DNA of 64,000 nt from Dyadobacter luteus. GTDB taxonomy: Bacteria > Bacteroidota > Bacteroidia > Cytophagales > Spirosomataceae. The notes below the pieces were generated by a model. It was not told where the DNA came from. It searched no databases and was given only the letters and a program-made list of their open reading frames with translations. Location of the stretch: contig NZ_QNUL01000001.1 of the NCBI RefSeq assembly GCF_003383615.1, forward strand, positions 620,001 to 684,000. The letters are read 5' to 3'. Position 1 is the first letter of the stretch; the number at the start of each line of letters is the position of its first letter. Below are positions 45,729 to 55,190 of this stretch, in pieces. A program made the translations under genes and the position numbers.

Positions 45729-46163
45729 ATGAAAGTGATGGAAAACAATATTGAGCAGCAAGCAGCAAACAAACAAATTGTAACAGATGCACTATCTGAG
45801 TCGGCGCATGATTTTACCTTATTTTTTAAAAATCTCTTTTCAAAAGATGTTCAGTGGACAATCGCCGGCCACGGTCCGGTAGCATCAACCTACTACGGTA
45901 TGGAAGAGCTTTTTGAGATAGCAGAATCACCTTTATACCTCCGATTGGCTCAGCCATTGACCATCAAGACCTTGGGTGTATGGGCTGACGGAAACCAGGT
46001 ATTTGCAAGGATAGAAAGTGCGAGTGTCGCCATTGACGGTCAACCGTACCAAAATGCTTACATGTACATCATGACTATCGAAAATGGTAAAGTTGTTTCC
46101 GGGATCGAATGGCTTGATCTGAACGCGTATTACGATATCGTCAGCCGTATAAGTCTGGATTAG
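45729..46163 (+). CDS. SnoaL/NTF2-like protein
   Basis: This 144-residue single-domain protein has an N-terminal helix (NKQIVTDALSESAHDFTLFFKNLFSKDVQWTIAGHGPVASTYYG) and a core beta sheet ending YMYIMTIENGKVVSGIEWLDLNAYYDIV. This matches the ketosteroid-isomerase-like SnoaL group. A second ATG three codons in (MENNIEQQ) is an equal start. No catalytic assignment is safe. It may be a target of the AraC regulator directly upstream. Confidence 0.78.
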   Translation: MKVMENNIEQQAANKQIVTDALSESAHDFTLFFKNLFSKDVQWTIAGHGPVASTYYGMEELFEIAESPLYLRLAQPLTIKTLGVWADGNQVFARIESASVAIDGQPYQNAYMYIMTIENGKVVSGIEWLDLNAYYDIVSRISLD

Positions 46164-46174
46164 CTCACAACGAA

Positions 46175-46224
46175 GAACTCAGCATTTTTAGAAACGGAAT
46201 ATCAAGCTTAATCATGCTGAGTTC
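46175..46224. repeat. perfect 11-bp inverted repeat
   Basis: GAACTCAGCAT (46175-46185) and ATGCTGAGTTC (46214-46224) are perfectly complementary with 28 bp between. The repeat starts 12 bp after the SnoaL-like stop and lies 80 bp before the M1 peptidase. Either a terminator hairpin or an operator. Confidence 0.6.
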
Positions 46225-46306
46225 CTGGTTGAACAGACTCATTGCTATGCGAAAGTAAATATTACTATCTTCGGAAAACACAATACTAAGCCCGGTAAAC
46301 CTACCT

Positions 46307-48208
46307 ATGCATTTCAGCAAAAAAGTATTAACTTTTCTTTTGTTTTTCTCTAACCTAGTAGCTCAGGCTCAATCGGTATTGCCTATAACCCCTGAAATGA
46401 AACGTGTGTACTTGAAACAGACACGAAACAAAAATGGCACTCCGGGAAAAAATTACTGGCAGAACCACGCAGACCATAAGATAAAAATCACATTTGATCC
46501 AGTAACCCGTGCCGTTAATGGCAGTGTCCAAATAAACTATACAAACAATAGTCCGGACACGCTGAGCCGGATTCTGCTGAACATTTTTCCTAATCTCTAT
46601 CAGAAACAGGCACTGCGTAAGATGGCTGTCAATTCCAGCGACTTGGGAGATGGCCTCAATATCAGTGAATTTCTAATCGATGGCAAAAAGATCGACAGTA
46701 CAAATTTGGTTACCAGAGCTACACTGATGACAGTCCGGAAGGTAACGATACATCCTGGGCAAACAATTAAAGTAAACATCGACTACGCATACACACTCAA
46801 CAAGGGCTCATTCATCCGTACCGGACAGGTTGAAGAAGGCGCATTTTTTCTGGCATATTTTTTCCCTCGAATCGCCGTCTATGATGATGTGGATGGTTGG
46901 AGTGAGTATCCTTACACAGGTCATGATGAGTTTTATAACGACTACGGCAGTTATGATGTAGACATTACCGTGCCGGGAGACTACCAGGTTTGGGCTACAG
47001 GCGATCTGACTAATATCGACCAGGTATACAGCCCCCAATTCGTCGAGCGGATCCGGCAGGCTGAGAAACAGGATGAGGTTAAAAATATCATTACCGAAAC
47101 AGATATCACCACAGGAGGAATTACCCTGAACAGTGGTGGGCTAAACACCTGGAAATTTCATGCAGATCATGTCACTGATTTCGCCTTCTCGATCAGTAAT
47201 CATTATATCTGGAAAGCTGCAAGTGTGTTGGTCGACCCGAAAACAGGCAGGCGAACACGTGTTGATGCTGTTTACAATCCGCGCCATGATGCATACCTGC
47301 CCGTTATTGACTACGCTGTAAGAACTGTAAAAGCGATTAGTTACCAGTTTCCGGCCATTCCCTTTCCCTATTCTCATCAAACCATTTTTGATGGATTGGA
47401 CGCAATGGAATACCCTATGATGGTCAACAATCTGCCTTTCGAAGACCGTCAGGAATCTGCGCAGTTGACCACTCATGAAATCTTTCATGCTTTATTTCCA
47501 TTTCTTGTAGGCACCAACGAAACCAAACACGCGTTTATGGACGAAGGTTGGGCAACGCTTTCGGAATTTCTTTTATACCCGTTTGTTGATCCGAATGGGA
47601 AACTGGATTATGATATCAGTGATATTAATAAAAGTGCCGGTACTGCCTGGGACGTACCGATTATGACCCCCACCCCACAACTTTATGGAAAAGCAAGATA
47701 CGCCAATAAGGATCTGAAACCTGCATTGGCCTATTTGTACTTAATGCAGATGCTGGGAAAAGACGTCTTCATAAAAGCCATGCAACACTATATTTTTACC
47801 TGGCAAGGAAAACATCCGACGCCCTACGATTTCTTTTATAGTATGAATTCTTTCACGGGCTTGAACCTGGATTGGTTTTGGAATAATTGGTTTTTCAGCA
47901 AAGGCATTCCTGATCTGGCAATTGGAAGTGTGAAAAAGTCAGGCGACCAATACAAGGTTGTCATCGAAAATTTGGGATCCGAACTTGTCCCTATCCACCT
48001 TACGGTTTTTTACCAGGATGGCAGTAAAGAATTGATAAGCAAACACATTGGGTGCTGGGCATTGGGGAATAAAACAGTAACGATAGTGGTCAAGACAAAA
48101 AAGAAAATCAAAGAGCTTGTGTTGGGAACCGAATTCGATGTGGATTCTGAAAAGGAAAATAATGTATTGCTCGGCAGTTCAATTGAAGAAATTCGGCAAT
48201 TGGAGTAA
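46307..48208 (+). CDS. M1-family zinc metallopeptidase, secreted
   Basis: This 633-residue gluzincin aminopeptidase has a signal peptide (1-22, VLTFLLFFSNLVAQAQS). The N-terminal beta domain (HKIKITFDPVTRAVNGSVQINYTNNSPDTL) precedes the catalytic domain with zinc ligands H390 and H394 in HEIFH and E413 in DEGWA, spaced 18 residues as in M1. The GxMEN exopeptidase motif is replaced by GLDAMEYPMMV, so N-terminal peptide recognition may differ from classical aminopeptidases. Predicted periplasmic. It has no evident operon partner. Confidence 0.93.
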   Translation: MHFSKKVLTFLLFFSNLVAQAQSVLPITPEMKRVYLKQTRNKNGTPGKNYWQNHADHKIKITFDPVTRAVNGSVQINYTNNSPDTLSRILLNIFPNLYQKQALRKMAVNSSDLGDGLNISEFLIDGKKIDSTNLVTRATLMTVRKVTIHPGQTIKVNIDYAYTLNKGSFIRTGQVEEGAFFLAYFFPRIAVYDDVDGWSEYPYTGHDEFYNDYGSYDVDITVPGDYQVWATGDLTNIDQVYSPQFVERIRQAEKQDEVKNIITETDITTGGITLNSGGLNTWKFHADHVTDFAFSISNHYIWKAASVLVDPKTGRRTRVDAVYNPRHDAYLPVIDYAVRTVKAISYQFPAIPFPYSHQTIFDGLDAMEYPMMVNNLPFEDRQESAQLTTHEIFHALFPFLVGTNETKHAFMDEGWATLSEFLLYPFVDPNGKLDYDISDINKSAGTAWDVPIMTPTPQLYGKARYANKDLKPALAYLYLMQMLGKDVFIKAMQHYIFTWQGKHPTPYDFFYSMNSFTGLNLDWFWNNWFFSKGIPDLAIGSVKKSGDQYKVVIENLGSELVPIHLTVFYQDGSKELISKHIGCWALGNKTVTIVVKTKKKIKELVLGTEFDVDSEKENNVLLGSSIEEIRQLE

Positions 48209-49061
48209 ACCAAAGAATCAGAAAGCACAGGCTCGCTGTCAAACCTGATAGTTCATATTTGCTCATGCTTGGACAAATCCATAGCTGGGAACTCACCGAG
48301 ATCCCCAAAGGGTATGTAGTAATGATTCAAAAAGTTTCCTGTTAAACCATCCCCTTTAGCACTCTCTATTTCAAAGCTTCCCGCTAAACATTCCAAGCGG
48401 CTTTTGTTTGGAAGAACAAAATGACATCCTTCCAGGCATTTTCAGAAGTATTGAACCGGAATATCTTCAAGTGCTGCCCACTTTGGAGCAGTCGTTCAGA
48501 CGTATCTGCAACTGTTTTTTAATTTGCTCAAAAGGGAGATAAAGTCACATCCCATGCTACCACATCCGTCTCTACTCAAAAATTTGTTCACGCAACTCGG
48601 CTTGTAATACACCGCTAACTAAGACATTGAATATCATGCAAATATTCTAAAATAACTTCCAAAACGCTCAACGCAACCTGCAAGAAGTTAATTGGAATAT
48701 TTGCCAGCGCATTGATCAACGAAAAAATTAACGGTAGAATCTAAAAAGCTGCTTTTGTACTCACACCAAAACCTGACCGAGCCTGTGTTTGAATTGGGAT
48801 TTACAGCTCACTTCCCATTTTAAAAAGTTCTTCAAACGCCAGACCGGAGTACTTCCTGGCATTTATCGAAAGGGGATTTCCTTAATATGCCAGAAATCGG
48901 CTCGGATGTACAAAGCCGGCTGTAAAAATTGGCGTCTGATATGTCCACAACCCGTTAGACGATATCTATACAACGAGTTTCAACTCTATTGTGATTAAGG
49001 TAAATTACAAAGAGAAGGATATGATGTTATGAACAACCTAAGATAAAGCCATGAAAATGAA
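48209..49061. other. gene-poor stretch holding an AraC relic
   Basis: About 850 bp with no intact gene. The part 48709-48880 is a clear AraC HTH relic. The sequence from about 48400 may be its decayed sensor domain, but no frame is convincing. Nothing else was recognised. Confidence 0.5.
48709..48880 (+). pseudogene. relic of an AraC-family HTH
   Basis: Joined over three frames: ALINEKI, then VESKKLLLYSHQNLTEPVFE LGFTAH, then SHFKKFFKRQTGVLPGIYRK. This is the standard AraC C-terminus (compare HINERLIGEAKALLRYTNLN and AHFNKFFKKNTASAPSAFRK of the intact gene at 44676). Two frameshifts and loss of the 5' part make it a pseudogene. Confidence 0.7.
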
Positions 49062-49115
49062 AAATGCCTGCATATGACAAGAATTGAGCATTCATTTCAT
49101 CATACACAGGCATTT
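49062..49115. terminator. hairpin 3' of the T9SS-tailed gene
   Basis: AAATGCCTG (49062-49070) pairs with CAGGCATTT (49107-49115), with more A/T pairing outside. It lies 9 bp beyond the stop of the minus-strand gene at 49124. Confidence 0.55.
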
Positions 49116-49123
49116 CATTAATT

Positions 49124-50635
49124 TTACTTCGCTATGATTCTGGAAGACATGATTTGTCCATTTTGAAGAATTACTTTAACAATATAAAGTCCTTTTTCCA
49201 ATTGACCAATATTGATTCCTTCTGAATCAGGCGTTTCGACACTATGGATCAAAGCTCCTGAAATGGAGAATATTTCTATTTTTTGAGCTGGAGATGGTAA
49301 CTTAGAAAATTGTAGCATCTGGCCAGATGATGCCGAAATTGGGTTTGGAAAAACCGTCAATTTAACTGAAGCATTGTTACCATTAAGACTTCGAATAGTG
49401 CTATAAGAATAGCTACCATCCTGATCCACCATTTTCAATCGATAATACGTAATACCCTCCCAAATTTCATTATCATAATATTGGTAGTCAGAGATATATG
49501 TGCCTCTATTGGTAGTAGGAATGGAAACTACCTTAGTCCATTCGCGGGCATTCATACTTTTCTCAACCTGAAATTCCTGACTTAAATTTTCTTCTGCTGT
49601 CTTCCATTTCAACAGAGCTGGTTCTCCGTTTTGACTAGTAACGTCAAAAGATACCAGGCGTACAGGAAGAGGGTCTGATGGATAAGTATAAACTAAACAG
49701 GCTCCGGCATTTGCGTTAGTAGACACACTGAAAGTTGCATTCCCTCCATTAATTGTCGATGTGATTTCAGCACTTGCCGCAATCTGTATCTGTACATTAC
49801 TACCATCAGTATTGTAAGCAGCATTGGATAAGTTGCTACTTGTCCATGTTTTACCTGATGAAATGTCATAGTATGTATATGTTGTAGAAGCAGGGACCAG
49901 AAGATTTTGACTTCCGCCGATATTGCTTTTTGCAAATTCCATAGCAGAATTAATATTGCTCGATGAACTTGGAGCTTCGTGATATACAATCGCACCAACA
50001 TCCAGACGTGTTACTCTGGCTGGTTCACTGTTATTTGTGTTTACGATTTGTAATTCAGGGTGGCTGGTCATAGCCGATGTAAAGAGCTTTACAGAGCTAT
50101 ATGGAGTTGAAATATCCGGTTTCGTCAAATTTAAATACACATTTGAACTTAATCCCCAAGGAGTTAACTCTAATGAATGTATGTCACAAACTGTTAGAGT
50201 ATTGGATTTTCTTTCTAGCTTAAAATCCTTACCCGCTTCTACCTGATTTGCTGATAATGAAAACACAGATGGAGAAGAAGTTACAGAAAATCCGTCTGAT
50301 GGATATTCTATTTCTAAGGTATAATTACCTGCTTCTGCTTTTGCTGAAAGTTCATAAGCACCCTGGTCATTAGTCAGTGCATAACTTATAACATTACCAT
50401 CTGAGGTTTTCAATTTTACAAGGATTCCTGCAATTCCACCGCTTCCATTCTGGCTTACTGTCCCCCGAACCAGTGATGTGTGATCTACATCGTAATTCGG
50501 ACTTGGTAGAACTGGAAAAGTTTGTGAATATCCCGCATTATTGATAGAAAATATAATTAAAGCCAGAAAAGCTAATTTATTATATTTTGAAATACTATTC
50601 TCTAAAAAAGAGCTTTGGTAAAAAAACTGATGCAT
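49124..50635 (-). CDS. secreted protein with SpaA/SdrD-like domain and T9SS C-terminal domain
   Basis: This 503-residue protein has an N-terminal signal (about 15-38, LAFLALIIFSINNAGYSQ). A Cna-B/SdrD-B-like beta domain (about 55-140: VRGTVSQNGSGGIAGILVKLKTSDGNVISYALTNDQGAYELSAKAEAGNYTLEIEYPSDGF) is followed by an unrecognised central region rich in Ser/Asn, a fibronectin-like segment (about 328-415, PVRLVSFDVTSQNGEPALLKWKTAEE) and a type IX sorting domain (LTVFPNPISASSGQ ... QLEKGLYIVKVILQNGQIMSSRIIAK). The fibronectin-like stretch before the CTD is common in T9SS cargo. It is predicted to be secreted or surface-held; function unknown, perhaps adhesive. Confidence 0.88.
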   Translation of the reverse strand: MHQFFYQSSFLENSISKYNKLAFLALIIFSINNAGYSQTFPVLPSPNYDVDHTSLVRGTVSQNGSGGIAGILVKLKTSDGNVISYALTNDQGAYELSAKAEAGNYTLEIEYPSDGFSVTSSPSVFSLSANQVEAGKDFKLERKSNTLTVCDIHSLELTPWGLSSNVYLNLTKPDISTPYSSVKLFTSAMTSHPELQIVNTNNSEPARVTRLDVGAIVYHEAPSSSSNINSAMEFAKSNIGGSQNLLVPASTTYTYYDISSGKTWTSSNLSNAAYNTDGSNVQIQIAASAEITSTINGGNATFSVSTNANAGACLVYTYPSDPLPVRLVSFDVTSQNGEPALLKWKTAEENLSQEFQVEKSMNAREWTKVVSIPTTNRGTYISDYQYYDNEIWEGITYYRLKMVDQDGSYSYSTIRSLNGNNASVKLTVFPNPISASSGQMLQFSKLPSPAQKIEIFSISGALIHSVETPDSEGINIGQLEKGLYIVKVILQNGQIMSSRIIAK

Positions 50636-51205
50636 TATTATTTAATTTAAGTTATCACTCGCCAGTAATAAATAAATTTCGATGCAAATCTGAAGATCTC
50701 CTTATATGTTAATTATCATTTGGTAAAATGATCGGTTATTGACAGAGCACTTCTAATATACCTATTTACATACTGGCATAAACGAAGGCAAAATTACCCG
50801 TTGCACAGCGAAGCGAATGGCAACTATCTTGTCAAAAACAGGGTAAAATCCAACCAGAAGCATTTTTAAAGTTATATTATATAGAAAAAATTATATTTTA
50901 ACAATAATTGGCGCTTATCAATATGTATACCTGTCTTTCGTAGACAGTCTAAAAATAAACCTGAAAAAAGTTATATTACATAGCAATGTTGCTTGATCAT
51001 AATTATAGCACAAAACCCAGATTTGGCTGCCTTGTTGTGATAAATAGATTTTATGTTAAACAACAAAACACAGACCAAGGGGCTGAGAATGGTTTTGGGA
51101 AAGTTCTTGGTTTTATACTAAGAAATTGTGCTTTTCACAATCTGTTGCAGACAGCGGCTATATAGGCTAAGCGGTCTTTGTAGAGGAGGCTTTTTTGAGA
51201 ATCTT
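50636..51205. other. AT-rich intergenic region
   Basis: About 570 bp, strongly AT-rich, without a credible gene on either strand. A TAATTTTG box (minus, 50796-50789) could be a promoter for the T9SS-tailed gene. Nothing else was seen. Confidence 0.5.
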
Positions 51206-52024
51206 TTAAGCAGAAAATTTCTTCGAATGCCGCAAAATTGTTTGTACAATCGGTTGGTCAGGTTCCGAACTTGAATATAAAATACCTGTTTGGAAGAAAC
51301 CGATGAGCAAAGTTTGCTTTGGATCTTTCAACTCGTTAATAAATGGCTTATAATTAGCTTGATACATCACCTTCATACAAACGAGTAAGGAAAGACTCTT
51401 GTCAGTATAATTCTCTTTTCCAGCTTCACATTTGCGATCATACTTTCTAATTGATTCTCGTACGAGTTCTTTTTTGTCCTCAAGAGCGGACTGACTAAGA
51501 AAACCATCTGTCGCCAACAATGCCTCAAACAGACCAAAATCTAGGGAGTACTCACCTTTTTTTATTGAATCCGACAGTTGTTGGATGCATAATGGATTTC
51601 GACTAGTATACTCCCGCAATACTGTAGATAACCTGTCCTTTCTGGTAGATAACTCAGCTAATCCGGAAAACGTAGTAACTACATTATTCATATGCTTTAA
51701 CAAGTTATTAGTCAAGTAGATATCGTAATTAAATGGAAAATTCAACCATGAGTCTAATAAAGCTTCATTTGACATAGCTTCCAGCCTTTCAGAAGGAATC
51801 TGACATGCGTTAAATCTAGTCTCAGTATCTGGAAGTTCTATCCATTCCTTGGTTCCCGGCAACACAGGATACCTCCATGCATCTGATGGAGCATTATATG
51901 GTGTGCAGTCGATAGGATCCGGGGCTACTGTTTTTGAGTGGCAACAGCATAATAATATTATGATTGCCCCGGATAGGAGGTTGGTTAACAAGGGCTTTGT
52001 AAGACTGTTAGAAAACATTGACAT
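51206..52024 (-). CDS. hypothetical lipoprotein
   Basis: This 272-residue protein has a signal peptide and lipobox-like run IIILLCCCHSKTV. I do not recognise a domain. The mature part begins CTPYNAPSDAWRYPVLPGTKEWIELPDTETRFNACQIP and becomes helical (ERLEAMSNEALLDSWLNFPFNYDIYLTNNLLKHMNNVVTTFSGLAELSTRKD), with four further cysteines that may form disulphides. Length, clean codon pattern and signal support a real gene. It has no same-strand partner close by. Confidence 0.75.
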   Translation of the reverse strand: MSMFSNSLTKPLLTNLLSGAIIILLCCCHSKTVAPDPIDCTPYNAPSDAWRYPVLPGTKEWIELPDTETRFNACQIPSERLEAMSNEALLDSWLNFPFNYDIYLTNNLLKHMNNVVTTFSGLAELSTRKDRLSTVLREYTSRNPLCIQQLSDSIKKGEYSLDFGLFEALLATDGFLSQSALEDKKELVRESIRKYDRKCEAGKENYTDKSLSLLVCMKVMYQANYKPFINELKDPKQTLLIGFFQTGILYSSSEPDQPIVQTILRHSKKFSA

Positions 52025-52420
52025 AACTAGGTGAGATATTCAATTTCAGTATAATGTATGAAGTTATACATTTGATGCAATGAAACAGACATTTTATGAT
52101 AAGGCAAAGCTCTGCTGTCGTAAATAACGACGGCAGCTGTCAAAATCAGACACTTTTTGAGTCTGCGATGAGCGGCCGCCTGATAACGGGTTCAGCTTTA
52201 AATCGCTTTGCAACAGGCCTGCGAGCGAATAGACTCCACAGCGCATATCCATAGGCTGAATCAACAAGAAATAGCATATAGACGATGATTGAGACAGCAT
52301 CGGTTAAGCCAGCAATGCTTTTACCCATATGGGCTCTGGCAATTCCCAGAAAATAGAATTACCTCTATTCAGTTAGCCATAGCTCTGCAATTGGTTGAGA
52401 AGATAGCATCTAACCTTATT
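52025..52420. other. gene-poor region with hairpin
   Basis: A 60-codon minus-strand frame (52328-52146, with a hydrophobic stretch IIVYMLFLVDSAYGYALWSL) may be a membrane-protein relic; I cannot identify it. The remainder holds a hairpin (52112-52136) and leads to the AraC-type operator. Confidence 0.4.
52112..52136. terminator. 10-bp hairpin
   Basis: CTGCTGTCGT (52112-52121) pairs with ACGACGGCAG (52127-52136) with one G-T pair and a 5-nt AT loop. No gene ends close by on either strand, and the T-run is poor. Confidence 0.4.
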
Positions 52421-52488
52421 GTGAGCTGTACAAGATAGTAAATTGAGCTATACAGGCAATTTTGCTCACGCAATTCCCCTGACCTTTG
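52421..52488 (+). promoter_or_regulatory. AraC-type operator and promoter of the SDR-AraC genes
   Basis: Plus strand: distal GTGAGCTGTA (52421-52430), proximal TTGAGCTATA (52443-52452), box GACCTTTG (52481-52488), one mismatch from TAnnTTTG. Site-to-site distance is 22 bp and proximal-end to box-end is 36 bp, exactly as at 36055-36122 and 39003-39071. Confidence 0.65.
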
Positions 52489-52513
52489 CACCAGAACAAA
52501 AACATCACAAATC

Positions 52514-53401
52514 ATGAATATTGTAATGACCGGCGCAACGGCAGGCATAGGCGCAGAAGCATTAAATCATTTTGCCAATGAAAAAAATAGGAAAATTTAT
52601 GTCGGTGCGCGTGGTAATGCCCGCCTGGTACCCGACTCAACGGTAGTTTTACCGCTCGATCTGTCTTCCCTGAAGAGTGTCCATTCTTTTGCAGATAATG
52701 TAAAACGACGGCTAGCTAATGAAAAAATCGATGTTCTTGTGTTAAATGCAGGAGTGCAGGCAACTACTAATCAACTACGTAGTGAAGAGGGTTTTGAGTT
52801 GACTTTTGCGACGAATCACCTTTCTCATTATTTGTTGGCAAGGCTGCTTTTACCAAGTATTAAAGAAGGTGGCAAGGTTATCATGACGACCAGTGACGCG
52901 CACGATCCGGCTGTTATTCCCTTCGGACCAAAAGAGTTAAATATTCAAGAGTTGGCATTTCCGACCCACCGCAGTCCGAAGGGAATGGCTTTTTATGCAG
53001 CGACTAAGCTTTGTAACTTACTTACGATCAGCGCTATGGAATCAAAGTTTGGCGAGATAGAAAATATAGCTTTTATTGCATTCAATCCGGGCTTAACCGG
53101 TGATACATCTCTGATGGGCAAACAGTCGGGGTTTATACGGTTTGTAGTATCTGCGATTCGTCCGTTATTTCATATGATTAGTTTTATCAAACCAGCCTTT
53201 TACATGGGAACCGCAAAGCGTTCAGGAGAAGCTTTAGCAGATCTAGCATTAGGTAAAGTCATACCTCCCAAAGGTAAGATTTATGCCTCATTGGTCAGAG
53301 GTAAGCTTACCTTTCCCAGTCCGTCCGTGCTGGCACAGGATGATTACGCAAGAGATTTGTTATGGAATGAAAGTGCCGGAATGGTAGGGCTGCCAGTTTA
53401 G
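52514..53401 (+). CDS. short-chain dehydrogenase/reductase (retinol-dehydrogenase-like)
   Basis: This 295-residue classical SDR has the cofactor motif TGATAGIG at the N-terminus, LNAGVQ (NAG), FATNHLSHYLLARLLLPSI, the serine in VIMTTSDAHDP, and YAATK giving the YxxxK catalytic pair. The length and layout match protochlorophyllide-reductase/retinol-dehydrogenase-type SDRs, which use NADP(H). Substrate unknown. It is followed 11 bp later by an AraC gene on the same strand, and an AraC-type operator precedes it. Confidence 0.92.
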   Translation: MNIVMTGATAGIGAEALNHFANEKNRKIYVGARGNARLVPDSTVVLPLDLSSLKSVHSFADNVKRRLANEKIDVLVLNAGVQATTNQLRSEEGFELTFATNHLSHYLLARLLLPSIKEGGKVIMTTSDAHDPAVIPFGPKELNIQELAFPTHRSPKGMAFYAATKLCNLLTISAMESKFGEIENIAFIAFNPGLTGDTSLMGKQSGFIRFVVSAIRPLFHMISFIKPAFYMGTAKRSGEALADLALGKVIPPKGKIYASLVRGKLTFPSPSVLAQDDYARDLLWNESAGMVGLPV

Positions 53402-53412
53402 AAAAGACCAGT

Positions 53413-54234
53413 ATGAGAAAGCAGACAGAAAATTTATTTACAGATTCCATCGTCTATTCGTTGGATACAGCTAAACAAACAGAATATGACAACCTGCTTG
53501 AAGAAAGTGTTTTATTACTGCAGCTTTCGGGCGAAATGACCTTTGAGACATCCGGCGACAGGATTACAGCGCGCCCGGGTGAAGTGTATCTGGTAAAAAA
53601 ACACCAATTCGTGAAAACTACCAAGACTCCTAAAAATAATGAATTTTACAAAGCCCTGATGTTTGTAATGAAGGAGGATATTTTGCGGGAATATGCGCTG
53701 GAAAACCAGATGGAAACAAAAGAGAAATATCGCGGTGAGTCGAATATCCTGCTGCCCGAAAGTAATTATATAAAGGGTTTCTTCAACTCGCTTATCCCCT
53801 ACACCCAGAATGCGAAAAGTATAAGCCATCCGCTGAGCATATTAAAGGTAAAAGAGGCTATTGAACTTTTGCTACAGCTGAAACCGGATCTTCGGGACTT
53901 CCTTTTTGATTTCTCCGAACCTCATAAAATTGATCTGGAAAAATTTATGCAGGCCAACTTCAAATTCAATGTACCAATTGAAAACTTTGCTAGACTTACA
54001 GGAAGAAGTCTGGCAGGTTTCAAGCGAGATTTCGATAAAAAGTTCGGTATTCCGCCCCGCCAGTGGCTACAAAACAAACGGCTTGCAGAAGCACACTTCC
54101 AAATAGTCAAGCATAACAAAAAACCGTCTTCTATCTATTTGGAGCTTGGTTTTGAGAGCCTGTCCCATTTCTCATACGCTTTCAAAAAGCAGTTTGGATA
54201 TTCCCCAAAGGCTTCCCGTATCCAACATACGTAA
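53413..54234 (+). CDS. AraC-family transcriptional regulator
   Basis: This 273-residue regulator has an N-terminal cupin-like domain (about 25-125; LLQLSGEMTFETSGDRITARPGEVYLVKKHQFVKT) and a C-terminal HTH pair (about 180-270; PIENFARLTGRSLAGFKRDFDKKFGIPPRQWLQNKRLAEA and PSSIYLELGFESLSHFSYAFKKQFGYSPKA). It shares the recognition-helix pattern GRSLxxFKRDFxxxF with the AraC gene at 38056. It is the second gene of the SDR-AraC pair, the mirror of the AraC-SDR pair there, and probably autoregulates through the upstream operator. Confidence 0.93.
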   Translation: MRKQTENLFTDSIVYSLDTAKQTEYDNLLEESVLLLQLSGEMTFETSGDRITARPGEVYLVKKHQFVKTTKTPKNNEFYKALMFVMKEDILREYALENQMETKEKYRGESNILLPESNYIKGFFNSLIPYTQNAKSISHPLSILKVKEAIELLLQLKPDLRDFLFDFSEPHKIDLEKFMQANFKFNVPIENFARLTGRSLAGFKRDFDKKFGIPPRQWLQNKRLAEAHFQIVKHNKKPSSIYLELGFESLSHFSYAFKKQFGYSPKASRIQHT

Positions 54235-54758
54235 TGAAGAGATTCTCAACAACGATTTTAACATCTTAGATGCTGTCTACGAGAAGGCTTTCGGTGTCAA
54301 AAAAAGCTTTCGGTCGGTCTGAATGAATTATTCGAATTATAAAAATCATAGTTTCACTTGAGATGAATGTGAATGGTTTTCCGGTGTTGTTTTCTCTCAA
54401 AGCTGTTTTTGTACTATCTGTTGCCATACTTTACAAGCGGCTGGAATACGTCTGCATTGCTACATGTGTTCTGCACGCGGGTAACAGGCGCTATATTATG
54501 ATCATGGCTTTTCTGACTGCCTTCGTAAAAGCGGCAAAATGTACCTTCTGTATTGATCAGAAAGATGTCGCCTTACGCTCTTACAGTGTGTATCCTGCAT
54601 GCGTTTACGCTGGTATCTTTATCGCATCTTATAAATGGCAGGTTGATCCATAAGTAAGAATAGCCCTGCCTGCCGCCGTTGTCAGCTTGCTGGTAGGGCA
54701 CTTTGCTTTAAAGATTTCCAGCGGCAGAAAAATTGTGCAGGACAACATAGCAAGTACC
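54235..54758. other. gene-poor region with a possible membrane-protein relic
   Basis: A 96-codon plus-strand frame (54363-54653, MNVNGFPVLFSLKAVFVLSV...) has two hydrophobic stretches but no recognisable family, and its surroundings are full of stops. It may be a relic of a polytopic protein. No regulatory pattern was seen. Confidence 0.35.
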
Positions 54759-55190
54759 TCACATACATTTTTCAAATATCGCCTCTTCCTTAAAATAAGT
54801 CCTGTATAGCACCATTCGCGTTGGTGTCAGTGATTTGATAATATAAAAGTTATCCTGAATGTGTTTGGGGATGCCATAGTCTATCAAAAGAGTATCAGCT
54901 ACCACTGTGTACGGATAGGAAAAGTAAGAAACTACCGGTTCACAGGCAGTTGATTTTGCCCAGGTTTCTGACAATACATTTTTATCCAAAGTCCATCGCA
55001 GATAGGGCTGTCCATTGGGTATTGTTGTCCAGTTGCCGATCAAATCCTCTGGCCTAAAATCTGGCTGAATCACTTCTTGCTTTGTGGGTTTACATCCAAA
55101 CAATACTATAAACAACATGGCAATTAATATAATTACCGAAGGCTTCAGATAGTGTTTTGTTACTGCGTTTCGATGCACGGCAATCTTCAT
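54759..55190 (-). CDS. small hypothetical lipoprotein, lipocalin-like
   Basis: This 143-residue protein has signal and lipobox IIALMLFIVLFGC-type sequence (IAMLFIVLFGCKPTKQ). The mature part, PEDLIGNWTTIPNGQPYLRWTLDKNVLSETWAK through LLIDYGIPKHIQDNFYIIKSLTPTRMVLYRTYF, has the GxW start and alternating strands of lipocalin-like domains. Two cysteines (STACEP and the end FEKCM) may pair. Function unknown. Confidence 0.7.
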   Translation of the reverse strand: MKIAVHRNAVTKHYLKPSVIILIAMLFIVLFGCKPTKQEVIQPDFRPEDLIGNWTTIPNGQPYLRWTLDKNVLSETWAKSTACEPVVSYFSYPYTVVADTLLIDYGIPKHIQDNFYIIKSLTPTRMVLYRTYFKEEAIFEKCM

